Of a stretch of 64,000 nt of DNA, positions 36,781-45,567 are shown in pieces. The notes below the pieces were generated by a model, which was given only the letters and a program-made list of their open reading frames with translations, was not told where the DNA came from and did not search any database. The DNA is from Devosia sp. A16. GTDB lineage: Bacteria > Pseudomonadota > Alphaproteobacteria > Rhizobiales > Devosiaceae. Within the stretch, counting starts at the first letter, position 1. Each line of letters opens with the position of its first letter. Location of the stretch: NCBI RefSeq assembly GCF_001402915.1, contig NZ_CP012945.1, positions 3,139,501 through 3,203,500 of the forward strand, in the 5' to 3' direction. A program made the position numbers and the translations under genes.

Positions 36781-39177
36781 TTATTTCCGGATACCGCCGA
36801 TGCGGCCGCCCATCGGCACCACCGCACCGACCGGCTGGTCGATGGCGCAGAGGGTACCCGAAGCCGGCGCCTCGATCTCGACCACCGCCTTGTCGGTCTC
36901 GATCTCGGCGACCACGTCGCCTTCCTTCACCGCGTCCCCGACCGCCTTCAGCCATTTGACCAGCGTGCCCTCGGATACCGTGAGGTCGCCGAACGGCATG
37001 TTGATCGGCTCGTCGTCGCTGTTCGGGGCAACGACCGGCGCCGCCGCGGGGGCCGGCACCGACACCGGAGCAGGGATCGCGGCTGCAGCCTCGGCGATGA
37101 TGCCTGTGGTGTGCCAGTGGTCCGGCACCGGCGCCCTGCCGGCGATGATGTTGCGCACGCCCTCCATGATCTGCGCCGCATCGATCAGCATGGCGCGCTC
37201 CAGCACCGGTGCGAACGGGTGCGAGACCGGCGCGGTGTGCAACCGACCGACCGGACCGTCGAGCTCGTCATAGGCCAGTTCATTGATGGTCTGGGCGATT
37301 TCGCCGCCCATGCCGCACATCGCCCAGGCCTCGTCCACCACCAGCAGGCGGTGGGTCTTCTTCACGCTCTCGACGATGGTGTTGACGTCGAGCGGCATGA
37401 TGGTGCGGAGGTCGACCACTTCGACATCGGTGCCCTGAGCGGCCAGCAGGTCGGCTGCTTCCAGCGCCCGCGCCACCATCTGTCCGGCCGCGACGACGGT
37501 GATATCCTTGCCGGCGCGCGCGATGCGGGCCGAGCCGAACGGCACGTAGTGCTCTTCACCGACCGGCACCGGGCCCTTCGAGGCAAACAGCGCCTTGGGC
37601 TCCAGCATGATCACCGGATCGGCGCCGCGCAGCGCCGTCTTCATCAGCCCCTTGGCATCGGCGGGGTTCGACGGCACGCAAACGATCAGGCCCGGCATGT
37701 GCGCGAACAGCGGATGGTACATGCCCGAATGGTGCGGGCCGGAACTGCGCAGCGCGCCGGCGCCGGCGCGCACCACCATCGGGGCGCTCATCTCGCCATT
37801 GCTCATGTAGCGGAGCTTCGCCGCCTGCAGGAAAATCTGCCCGGTGGTCTCGAAGGCGAAATCGGCGAACATCAGGTCCGACACGGTGCGCGTGCCGGTT
37901 GCCGAAGCGCCGACCGCGGCGGCGGTAAAGCCCTGCTCTGAGATCGGCGTGTCGACCATCCGGTCGGCTCCGAACTCGTGCCAGAGGTTCTTGGTGTGGG
38001 CGAAGCTGCCGCCGCGCTCGCCGGTACCTTCGCCGAAGTAGAGGATCGCCGGGTTGGCCCGCATTTCCTCGGCAATGCCGTCGCGCACCGCCTCGAGCCA
38101 ACCCTGCACCCGGGTCTCGCCAACGGCGCGCGCCTTGAGCGCTTCCGGCGGGTTGATCGGATTGGCATAGACATGCCGGCGCACCGTCGAAGGGTCGGGT
38201 TCGGGCGAGCTGCGGGCGAACTCCAGCGCCTCCTGCACCACCTTGTCGATATGCGATTCGATATCGGCGAGATCGTCGGCGTCGGCGATGCCGTAATCCT
38301 CCACCAGGCGCTTCCTAAACATGTCGATCGGATCGCGCTTCAGCCAGGCGTCGACTTCTTCCTGTGTGCGGTAGGTGCCGATCACCGGGTCGCCCTCGTG
38401 GTGTCCGACGGTGCGATAGGTCTTGGCTTCGATCAGCGTCGGACCCTTGCCCGAGCGGGCCCGCTCGGTGGCTTCCTTCATCGCCAGCCACACCGCGAAC
38501 ACATCGTTGCCGTCCACGGCCACGCCCGGCATGCCGTAGCTGGCGGCCTTGCTGGCGATCTCGGGGTTGAGGGTGATGGATTTGAGCGGCGTCGCCGTGG
38601 CGTAGAGGTTGTTCTCGCACACGAACACCGTTGGCGCGCGGTTCACCGCCGCAAAGTTCAGGCCTTCGTGGAAGGCGCCGTGATTGGCGGCGCCATCGCC
38701 GAAAAACGCCACCCCGATATCGTCGCGACCCTGCGCCCGGGCGCTCATGCCGATGCCGACGGCGTGGCCGATGCCGGCCCCGACAATGCCGTTGGTGCCG
38801 AACAGCCCGACCGAGCGATCATAGAGATGCATGGTGCCGCCGCGGCCGCCGCAGATGCCGTCCGCCCTGCCGAACAGCTCCGCCATCACCCGCCGGGGGT
38901 CGGCGCCCTTGGCCAGCGCGTGCCCGTGCCCACGATGTGTCGAGGTGACCCAGTCGCTGCGCCGCAGATGTGCGCAGACGCCCACACCGGTTGCTTCCTG
39001 GCCGATATACAGATGCAGAAATCCGGGGGTTTCGCCCTTGCGACAGGCGACCTGTGCGACGCTCTCGAACTTGCGCAGCAGCACCATCTGCTCGAACAGG
39101 CCCATCAGCACCTGCCTGTCGGGCAGATTGCCCGCGCCAGCCTGCTGCGTGCCCTTGCGCATCGCCGAAATCGCCAC
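36781..39177 (-). CDS. 2-oxoacid dehydrogenase E1 alpha-beta fusion with C-terminal lipoyl domain
   Basis: 798 aa. Residues about 20-340 are an E1 alpha domain with the thiamine diphosphate motif GDGAANHGAFHEGLN; about 355-690 are an E1 beta domain (YFGEGTGERGGSF, SEQGFTAAAVGA, MYHPLFAHMPG). An Ala/Pro-rich linker follows, and the last 75 residues are a lipoyl domain with EIETDKA; the lipoylated Lys is about residue 763. This joins functions normally on three chains. The GTG at 39177 is preferred because GGGAGG lies seven bases upstream; another in-frame GTG exists at 39195. It decarboxylates a 2-oxo acid; the substrate is unknown. No E3 gene is nearby. Confidence 0.85.
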   Translation of the reverse strand: MAISAMRKGTQQAGAGNLPDRQVLMGLFEQMVLLRKFESVAQVACRKGETPGFLHLYIGQEATGVGVCAHLRRSDWVTSTHRGHGHALAKGADPRRVMAELFGRADGICGGRGGTMHLYDRSVGLFGTNGIVGAGIGHAVGIGMSARAQGRDDIGVAFFGDGAANHGAFHEGLNFAAVNRAPTVFVCENNLYATATPLKSITLNPEIASKAASYGMPGVAVDGNDVFAVWLAMKEATERARSGKGPTLIEAKTYRTVGHHEGDPVIGTYRTQEEVDAWLKRDPIDMFRKRLVEDYGIADADDLADIESHIDKVVQEALEFARSSPEPDPSTVRRHVYANPINPPEALKARAVGETRVQGWLEAVRDGIAEEMRANPAILYFGEGTGERGGSFAHTKNLWHEFGADRMVDTPISEQGFTAAAVGASATGTRTVSDLMFADFAFETTGQIFLQAAKLRYMSNGEMSAPMVVRAGAGALRSSGPHHSGMYHPLFAHMPGLIVCVPSNPADAKGLMKTALRGADPVIMLEPKALFASKGPVPVGEEHYVPFGSARIARAGKDITVVAAGQMVARALEAADLLAAQGTDVEVVDLRTIMPLDVNTIVESVKKTHRLLVVDEAWAMCGMGGEIAQTINELAYDELDGPVGRLHTAPVSHPFAPVLERAMLIDAAQIMEGVRNIIAGRAPVPDHWHTTGIIAEAAAAIPAPVSVPAPAAAPVVAPNSDDEPINMPFGDLTVSEGTLVKWLKAVGDAVKEGDVVAEIETDKAVVEIEAPASGTLCAIDQPVGAVVPMGGRIGGIRK

Positions 39178-39240
39178 CTGAACGCCTCCCTGCACCGTCC
39201 CGATTCCGGGTCCGATCTACGTGCTCACTTTCGAACATAG

Positions 39241-39256
39241 ATTATAATAGCATAAT
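39241..39256. promoter_or_regulatory. Shared AT-rich operator, site C
   Basis: ATTATAATAGCATAAT lies between the divergent E1-fusion operon and the HpcH/HpaI aldolase gene. It contains the full TTATAATAGCATAA near-palindrome and is the best match of the five sites. Confidence 0.7.
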
Positions 39257-39329
39257 GTCTAGGCGGAAAGTTCCTGTCGCCTGGACCCGCGACCCGAGCT
39301 AGGAAGAGGCCGCAACAGGGAGGCTGCCC

Positions 39330-40088
39330 ATGCCATTGCCACCGCTTCGTGCGCGTCTCAAAACCGCTGCGCCGCTGCTGGCGCCGTTCTCGATCATTCC
39401 GTCGGTGGAACTGGTCGAACTGATCGCGCTCGCCGGCTATGACGGCGTCATCCTCGATCTCGAGCATGGCGCGCATGGCAGCGAAGCACTCGGCCCGCTG
39501 GTCCTCGCCGCCATGGCGCGCGGCATTTACCCGCTGGTGCGGGTGCGCAGCAGCGAGCCCACCGAGATCGGCGCCGCGCTCGATGCCGGCGCCGCCGGGG
39601 TGATCGTGCCGCAGATCGGCTCCGTCGCCGAGGCCGAACGCGCCGTGCGCGCTGCCCGGTTCGCCCCTGACGGCAATCGCGGCGCCAACTCCTTCGTCCG
39701 CGGCGCCGACTATTCCGGCCGCACCGAATGGTTCGCCGACGCCAATCGCGACGTCGCCGTGCTGCTGATGGTGGAAGGCGCCGGCGGCGTCGCCGCTCTG
39801 CCCGGGATCCTGCAGCTGCCGAGCCTCGACGGCATCTTCCTCGGCCCGCTCGACCTGTCGCATGCCCTCGGCGTGCCGGGCGAGATGGGGCACCCCAAGG
39901 TCGTCGCGACGATCGAGCAGGTGATCGATGCCTGCAAAGCCGCGGGCGTTACCACCGGCATCTTCGCCGGCACCGCCGATGCCGCCCGCCGGTGGATCGG
40001 TCGCGGCGTGACGCTGGTCGGAGCTGGGGTGGATACTGCGCTGGTGCTCAAGGGGCTGAAGGCAGCGGTGGGGGAGTTGCGGGGGTAG
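39330..40088 (+). CDS. HpcH/HpaI family aldolase
   Basis: 252 aa TIM-barrel class II aldolase. DLEHGAHGSE, VRVRSSEP, GVIVPQIGS, a metal-ligand Glu in MVEGAGG and FLGPLDLSHALG match the family. It splits 2-keto-3-deoxy acids or 4-hydroxy-2-keto acids into pyruvate or oxaloacetate plus an aldehyde. ATG at 39330 after CAGGGAGGC. Divergent from the E1-fusion operon with a shared operator, so pyruvate-type products may feed that complex. Confidence 0.82.
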   Translation: MPLPPLRARLKTAAPLLAPFSIIPSVELVELIALAGYDGVILDLEHGAHGSEALGPLVLAAMARGIYPLVRVRSSEPTEIGAALDAGAAGVIVPQIGSVAEAERAVRAARFAPDGNRGANSFVRGADYSGRTEWFADANRDVAVLLMVEGAGGVAALPGILQLPSLDGIFLGPLDLSHALGVPGEMGHPKVVATIEQVIDACKAAGVTTGIFAGTADAARRWIGRGVTLVGAGVDTALVLKGLKAAVGELRG

Positions 40089-40108
40089 GCCGGGCGCGAT
40101 CCCGCGAC

Positions 40109-40245
40109 CCCCACCGGTCCAACACCTCCCCCTTGATGGGGGAGGGCGGGAGGGGGTGGAGCCGCAAGCTCGATGTTGGTGCCCGACACGGAGCCGGTGC
40201 ACGTGGCTCCCCCCTCCCAGCCTCCCCCACAAGGGGGGAGGTGCC
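40109..40245. repeat. Dispersed palindromic repeat, type 1
   Basis: Arms ACCTCCCCCTTGATGGGGGAGG and CCTCCCCCACAAGGGGGGAGGT, with outer CGACCCCCACC, fill the gap between convergent genes; no coding sequence is seen there. Confidence 0.6.
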
Positions 40246-40267
40246 GCTCAGTGTGTGCGGCGAGTCC

Positions 40268-41491
40268 TCAGATCGCCCCCGTCCGTCGCACCGTCGCATC
40301 TGCCCGCGTGAACAACTCGTCCCGCAACCGCATCCCCAGTCCGGCGCCATCGAGCGGCGCCACCCGGCCATCCGTCACCGGCGGCAGATCGGCGACGATC
40401 TCGGTGTACCAGCCGGTGAAATAGGCCCGCACCGCTTCCTGGTAGATGGCGTTGGGCAGCGTCGCCGACAGTGCGCAGCTCGCGGCATAGACGATCGGCC
40501 CGGTGCAATCGTGCAGCGTCACCGGCAGCTCGCTCGCTTCCGCCAGGTTGGCGATCTTGCGGGCCTCGGAAAGTCCGCCGCACCAGGCGAGGTCGATCAT
40601 GATCACCGATGCGGCGCGCTTGTCGATCAGCTGCTTGAACATCTGCCGCGAGGCCAGCCGCTCGCTAGCGGCAATCGGGATCGAGGTATGCCGCGCCAGC
40701 TCCGCCATTGCGTCGAACTCGTTGTAGCGGATCGGCTCTTCCAGCCACGCCACGTCATAGGGCTTCAGTGCCTCGGCGATGCGCAATGCCGGTGGCAAGG
40801 TCCAGAGCCCGTGCAGCTCGACCATGATTTCCATGTCGCGCCCGACCGCGTCGCGGATCCGCTTGAACGGCTCCAGCGCCTTGTCGAGGTCGCCGAGCGA
40901 AATGCGCGTGCCGTTCGAGGCCTCGGCGGCGATGTCGAACGGCCAGATCTTCATTGCGCCGATGCCTTCCGACAGCAGGCTCTTCGCCAGCTTGCCCGCG
41001 TCGAACCGCCAGGCCAGCAGATCCTCATATGGTCCGTCGTTGGAGTCGCCGGCCGTCAGCGACCAGTCCTCGGTGCGCTCGAACAGCGCGTTTCTTTTGC
41101 TCGCGCGCACATGCTTGTAGCCGGCGCAGGTATTGTAGATCGGCACCGACTGGTGCGTCCGCCCGCCCAATAGCCGCCGCAGCGGCTCGCCCAGCGCCTG
41201 GCCGTAAATATCCCACAGCGCGATGTTCACCGCCGAGTTGCCACGCACCTCGGCGCCCGAGTCGCGCGCCCCGACGTAGACGCTCCCGAGCGTCCGGTCG
41301 TGCAGCTCGATATCCCTGGGGTCCTTGCCGATCAGGTAGGGCGCCACATTGTCGTGGATGTAGCTCGCCACCGGTCCCGGCGCCCAGAACGTCTCGCCGG
41401 TGCCGACGATCCCCACGTCGGTATGTACCCTGAGCCAGAACAGGAACGGGAACTCGGCGATCATCAGTGTCTCGAGCGCAGTGACTTTCAT
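40268..41491 (-). CDS. Mandelate racemase/muconate lactonizing enzyme-family sugar acid dehydratase
   Basis: 407 aa. The base strand is GAMKIWPFD, with metal ligands in VELHGLW, WLEEPIRY and AASERLASR; the late TLHDCTGPIVYAA segment closes the site. ATG at 41491 after GGGAGGG. Divergent from the SDR/transketolase operon with a TGGTACCGGTATCA site between them. It probably converts an aldonate to a 2-keto-3-deoxy acid, which the HpcH/HpaI aldolase could cleave. Confidence 0.8.
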   Translation of the reverse strand: MKVTALETLMIAEFPFLFWLRVHTDVGIVGTGETFWAPGPVASYIHDNVAPYLIGKDPRDIELHDRTLGSVYVGARDSGAEVRGNSAVNIALWDIYGQALGEPLRRLLGGRTHQSVPIYNTCAGYKHVRASKRNALFERTEDWSLTAGDSNDGPYEDLLAWRFDAGKLAKSLLSEGIGAMKIWPFDIAAEASNGTRISLGDLDKALEPFKRIRDAVGRDMEIMVELHGLWTLPPALRIAEALKPYDVAWLEEPIRYNEFDAMAELARHTSIPIAASERLASRQMFKQLIDKRAASVIMIDLAWCGGLSEARKIANLAEASELPVTLHDCTGPIVYAASCALSATLPNAIYQEAVRAYFTGWYTEIVADLPPVTDGRVAPLDGAGLGMRLRDELFTRADATVRRTGAI

Positions 41492-41524
41492 TCGAACCCT
41501 CCCAAGCCCGTTGACTTCAATTTA

Positions 41525-41538
41525 TGGTACCGGTATCA
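41525..41538. promoter_or_regulatory. LacI/gluconate-repressor-type operator, divergent dehydratase-SDR promoter
   Basis: TGGTACCGGTATCA lies in the 79-bp gap between the divergent dehydratase and SDR genes; one base breaks the palindrome. Confidence 0.7.
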
Positions 41539-41570
41539 GTCGCGTCAAGACGTCCAGGGGGGATGCGGAT

Positions 41571-42362
41571 TTGAGTACCAACACGGCGATCCTGAAACGC
41601 GCGCTGGTCACCGGCGCGGCCGGTGGCCTGGGGCGCGAGGTTGCCATCCAGCTGGCGGGCCGCGGTTGCGCCGTCGCCATTGCCGACATCAACGCTGCCG
41701 GCACGGCGGAAACGGCCCGCCTGGTCGAGCATGCCGGCGGGCAGGTGCTCGAGATCGTCGGCGATTTCACCCTCGAGGGCGCCCCCGAAGCGGCCGTCGA
41801 CAAGGTGGTGGCGCACTGGGACGGCATCGACATCCTGGTCAACAATGCCGGCTACGGCGTCATCGAGCCGTTTCTCGAGTCGAGCTACAAATCCTGGACC
41901 CGCACCCTGGCGCTCAACGTCACGGCGCTCGCCATGGCGTCGAAGGCCGCCGGCCGGGTGATGCGCGAGCAGCGCGCCGGCCGCATCGTCAACATCACCT
42001 CGCCGGGCTCGCGCATGGCGCTGCCCGACTACACCGCCTACACCGCCAGCAAGGCCGGGGTGGATTCGATCACCCGGGCGCTCGCGGTGGCGCTGGCGCC
42101 CTATGGCGTGCTGGTGAACTCGCTGGCGCCCGGCATGATGGATACCGAGATGCAGCGCTCGACCGAAGTCGAGCTCGCCCGCGTCAACGGCCGCAGCAAC
42201 GACCTCAAGGCCTTTCTCGACGAGCGCACCCGCCGCGTGCCGCTCGGCCGTCGCGCCGAGATCGGCGAGGTGGCGGAAGCGGTGGTGTGGCTCTGCCTCG
42301 ATTCCCCGCGCTACATGACCGCCGAGCGGCTCAACATGTCCGGCGGCCTCGACAAGGATTGA
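41571..42362 (+). CDS. SDR family NAD(P)-dependent oxidoreductase
   Basis: 263 aa. Rossmann motif TGAAGGLGRE, NNAGYG, and the catalytic YTASK are all intact. A TTG start at 41571 is chosen: AGGGGGGA lies seven bases upstream, and any earlier start would be inside the promoter and operator. It oxidises or reduces a sugar, polyol or keto acid. First gene of an operon continuing with split transketolase (4-bp gap). Confidence 0.85.
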   Translation: MSTNTAILKRALVTGAAGGLGREVAIQLAGRGCAVAIADINAAGTAETARLVEHAGGQVLEIVGDFTLEGAPEAAVDKVVAHWDGIDILVNNAGYGVIEPFLESSYKSWTRTLALNVTALAMASKAAGRVMREQRAGRIVNITSPGSRMALPDYTAYTASKAGVDSITRALAVALAPYGVLVNSLAPGMMDTEMQRSTEVELARVNGRSNDLKAFLDERTRRVPLGRRAEIGEVAEAVVWLCLDSPRYMTAERLNMSGGLDKD

Positions 42363-42366
42363 TCTG

Positions 42367-43215
42367 ATGACCCGCAACTCGCCGCCCGCCGAGGCCGATA
42401 TCGGCGCGCTCAAGCAGCGCGCCACAGCGCTGCGCCGCCATATGCTGACCATGGCTCGGGGCCAAGGCGCCGGCTATATCGGCCAGGGCCTCGGCATCGC
42501 CGATGCGCTCACCGCGCTCTATTTCCACGAACTGCGCTATGATCCGGACAATCTGGGCTGGGCCGACCGCGACCGCTTCCTGTTGTCGACCGGACACTAC
42601 TCGATCGCACTCTGGGCGGCGCTGGCCGAAGCCGGCATCATCCCGGTGGCGGAACTCGTCACCTATGGCGCCGACAACAGCCGGCTCGAGATGTCGACCC
42701 TCGATACGACGCCCGGGGTCGAGGTGATCGGCGGCTCGCTCGGCCACGGGCTGGGGCAGGGGGTCGGGCAGGCGCTCGGGCTGCGGCTCGATCGTTCGGA
42801 CGCCCGCGTCTTCGTCGAACTCTCCGATGGCGAAATGCAGGAGGGCTCGACCTGGGAGGCTGCGATGTCCGCCAGCCATTTCCGGCTCGATGGGCTGGTG
42901 GCGCTGGTCGACTGCAACGGCATTCAGGCCGATGGCCCCGTGGTGCTCGACATGGAGCCGGTCGCCGACAAATGGCGGAGTTTCGGCTGGGAAACCTTCG
43001 AGATCGACGGCAACGATATGGACGCCGTGGTGACGACGCTGTCCAGTGCCCGTCACCGCAACGGCAAACCCAAAGCCATCGTGCTTCGCACTCTCCCCGG
43101 CAAGGGCGTTCGTCGCATCGAACAGAGCGAGAAATCGCACTTCTTCCGCGTCGATGTCGGCCAGTGGGATTCGATCATCGCCGAATTCGAGCAAAGCGTG
43201 GGAGCCACGCAATGA
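42367..43215 (+). CDS. Transketolase, N-terminal subunit
   Basis: 282 aa. Thiamine diphosphate-binding half: GGSLGHGLGQGVGQALGL and ELSDGEMQEGSTWEAAMSA with DCNGIQADG. Its stop overlaps the start of the C-terminal subunit (ATGA), so the two chains are made together. It transfers a two-carbon ketol unit between sugars. Such split transketolases are common in specialised sugar pathways. Confidence 0.88.
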   Translation: MTRNSPPAEADIGALKQRATALRRHMLTMARGQGAGYIGQGLGIADALTALYFHELRYDPDNLGWADRDRFLLSTGHYSIALWAALAEAGIIPVAELVTYGADNSRLEMSTLDTTPGVEVIGGSLGHGLGQGVGQALGLRLDRSDARVFVELSDGEMQEGSTWEAAMSASHFRLDGLVALVDCNGIQADGPVVLDMEPVADKWRSFGWETFEIDGNDMDAVVTTLSSARHRNGKPKAIVLRTLPGKGVRRIEQSEKSHFFRVDVGQWDSIIAEFEQSVGATQ

Positions 43216-44198
43216 GCCGCGTCATGGAAGCCGGCCGCACCCTGGCCATGGGCGAGAACGAAGCCCCCGGCGGCGGTCGTCAATCGGTCGATGCCCCATT
43301 CGGCAAGGCACTCGTCCGGCTCGGGCAGCAGCGGCAGCACATTGTCGGGCTCACCGCCGATCTCGGCAAATATACCGACATCCACCCGTTCCGCGACGCG
43401 CACCCCGATCGCTTCTTCAATGTCGGCATGGCCGAGCAGAACCTCGTCGCCGTCGCGGCGGGGCTGGCGCGGACGGGCAAGCAAGCCTTCGCCACCACCT
43501 ATGGCGTGTTCGCCAGCCGCCGCGCCTTCGATTTCGTCGCCATCGCGCTGGCCCACTCCAACCTCGATGTGAAGATCATCGCGGGGCTGCCCGGGCTGAC
43601 CACCGGCTATGGCGGCACCCATCAGGCGATCGAAGATTTGGCGCTGATGCGGATGGTCCCCGGCCTCACCATCATCGATCCGATGGATGCCACCGAAATC
43701 GACGCGGCCACGATGGCGATGTCCGACCATCACGGCCCGGTCTATATGCGCCTGTTGCGCGGCGCCGTGCCGGTGGTGCTCGAGCCCGGCTACAGGTTCG
43801 AGATCGGCAAGGCCCGGCCCCTGCGTGATGGCAAGGACGTCGGCATCATCTCCACTGGCTTCATGAGCGAACGCGCCATCGACGCCGCAACCCTGCTGGA
43901 AAAACGCGGCATCTCTGTCGCGGTCCTCCATGTCCCGACCATCAAGCCGTTCGACAGCGAAGCCGTCGCTGGCTTTGCTGCGTCGGTCGGCCAGGTGGTG
44001 ACCGCCGAGAACCATGTAATCGTCGGCGGACTCGGCAGCCTGGTGGTCGAGGCCTTGTTCGATGCCGGGATCGTGAGGAAGGTCACCCGCATCGGCCTGC
44101 CCGACCGCTACATCGAATGCGGCGCCGTCCCGACCCTGCAGCAAAAATACGGGCTGACGGTCGAAGCGGTGGTTGAGAGGATAGCGGGGCTGCAATAG
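43212..44198 (+). CDS. Transketolase, C-terminal subunit
   Basis: 328 aa. Pyrimidine-binding domain with GMAEQNLVAVAAGLA and TTYGVFASRRAFD, then the C-terminal transketolase domain. ATG at 43212 overlaps the N-subunit stop by four bases; a longer open frame is only an overlap with that gene. Partner of the preceding subunit. Confidence 0.88.
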   Translation: MSRVMEAGRTLAMGENEAPGGGRQSVDAPFGKALVRLGQQRQHIVGLTADLGKYTDIHPFRDAHPDRFFNVGMAEQNLVAVAAGLARTGKQAFATTYGVFASRRAFDFVAIALAHSNLDVKIIAGLPGLTTGYGGTHQAIEDLALMRMVPGLTIIDPMDATEIDAATMAMSDHHGPVYMRLLRGAVPVVLEPGYRFEIGKARPLRDGKDVGIISTGFMSERAIDAATLLEKRGISVAVLHVPTIKPFDSEAVAGFAASVGQVVTAENHVIVGGLGSLVVEALFDAGIVRKVTRIGLPDRYIECGAVPTLQQKYGLTVEAVVERIAGLQ

Positions 44199-44241
44199 CG
44201 CCATCGAGTTTGGGGCCCACGCGCCGAGGGGAAGAAAGCAC

Positions 44242-45426
44242 ATGAAAATCACCGAGATCGAAACCTTCACCGTCGGCGCCGGCTGGAAGAACTGGCTGTT
44301 CGTCAAGGTGCATACCGATGCCGGTATCTACGGCATCGGCGAGGGCACGCTGAACGGCTTCATCGCCACCACCGAAGCCGGGGTGCATGAGCTGAAGCAT
44401 CTCGTCATCGGCCAGGATCCGCGCCGCATCAGCGCGCTGTGGAAGCGCATGCTCGACAGCGTGTCGCTCGATGGCGGCCATATCCATCGCACCGTGATGG
44501 CGGCGGTCGAAGTCGCCTGCTGGGACATCCTCGGCAAGAGCCTCGGCGTGCCGATCCACCAGTTGCTCGGCGGCCAGGTGCGCGACAGCGTGCTCGGCTA
44601 TGCCAATGGCTGGTATCGCACCGAGCGTACGCCGGAGCACTTCCTCGAGGCGGCCAAAGCCGTGCTGGCGAAGGGGTTTAGAGCGTTCAAGCTCGACCCG
44701 TTCGGCACAGCGCAGGGCTTCATCTCGCGCGACGAGCTCGAACTCAGCTACGAGATCTGCCGCAAGCTGCGCGACGAGCTGCCGGGTGACACCCGCATCC
44801 TCATCGACGTGCATGCCCGTTTCACCGAAATTGCCGCACTGAAGGCGGCTGAGCGCTTCGCCGATCTCGATATCTACTGGTGGGAGGAACCGACCTCGCG
44901 CGACCGGCAGGAGACCGTGCATGAGGTGGCGCATCGCTCGCCCATTCCGGTGGCGACCGGCGAAATGTTCGACACCGTCGGCCAGTTCTATGCGCTCGCC
45001 GCCGGCGGCGGCGTCAACATCTTCCAGCCCGAGCCCATGTCGCTGGGCGGCATCGGCCCGTCCATGCAGGTGGCGAACCTCGCCTTGGCGCATGGCAGTC
45101 ACATCGCGCCGCACCAGAGCGGTGGACCGGTAGCGACGGCGGTGTGCCTGCAGTTGGCGGCGGCCGTGCCGAACTTCCTGATCCAGGAGCATTTCGACGC
45201 CTTCAACGACGCCTGGACCTTCGACCTCGTCACCTGGCGGCCGAGCATCGATCCCAGGAACGGCCACCTGTCGCTGCCGGATGCGCCGGGCCTCGGCATC
45301 GATCTCAACATCGACGCCATCAAGCAACATCCATACGACCCGCATGCCTATCTCAACGTGCACACCGAGGGCTGGGAACAGCGGCTGGGGACGGATGCGC
45401 AGAACAAGGCGAAGGTGAAGGGCTAG
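44242..45426 (+). CDS. Galactonate dehydratase-like enolase-superfamily protein
   Basis: 394 aa. Base strand FRAFKLDPFG, metal ligands in IDVHARF, WWEEPTS and ATGEMFD, then IAPHQSGGPVATAV near the C-terminus. This pattern is closest to D-galactonate-type dehydratases. It follows the transketolase pair by 43 bp with GGGGAAGAAAG upstream of the ATG, so it is probably in the same operon. Confidence 0.82.
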   Translation: MKITEIETFTVGAGWKNWLFVKVHTDAGIYGIGEGTLNGFIATTEAGVHELKHLVIGQDPRRISALWKRMLDSVSLDGGHIHRTVMAAVEVACWDILGKSLGVPIHQLLGGQVRDSVLGYANGWYRTERTPEHFLEAAKAVLAKGFRAFKLDPFGTAQGFISRDELELSYEICRKLRDELPGDTRILIDVHARFTEIAALKAAERFADLDIYWWEEPTSRDRQETVHEVAHRSPIPVATGEMFDTVGQFYALAAGGGVNIFQPEPMSLGGIGPSMQVANLALAHGSHIAPHQSGGPVATAVCLQLAAAVPNFLIQEHFDAFNDAWTFDLVTWRPSIDPRNGHLSLPDAPGLGIDLNIDAIKQHPYDPHAYLNVHTEGWEQRLGTDAQNKAKVKG

Positions 45427-45431
45427 GAAAA

Positions 45432-45562
45432 GGCTCCCTCACCCGGCCTTCGGCCGACCTCTCCCCCCAGGGAGAGGTGACCGGGTGGCGAGATCGTGCC
45501 CCTGCGCCACCTCTCCCTTGGGGGAGAGGTCGCCGCGTAGCGGCGCTTGAGGGGGCCTTTCC
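45432..45562. repeat. Dispersed palindromic repeat, type 2
   Basis: Flanking AAAAGGCTCCCTCACCC and GAGGGGGCCTTTC, with inner GACCTCTCCCCCCAGGGAGAGGT and CACCTCTCCCTTGGGGGAGAGGT arms, between convergent genes. Probable bidirectional terminator. Confidence 0.65.
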
Positions 45563-45567
45563 GACCC

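Noticed and set aside
40173-40424. Short + strand frames around the repeat after the aldolase.
   Set aside because: They are made of repeat DNA plus the antisense of the dehydratase gene.
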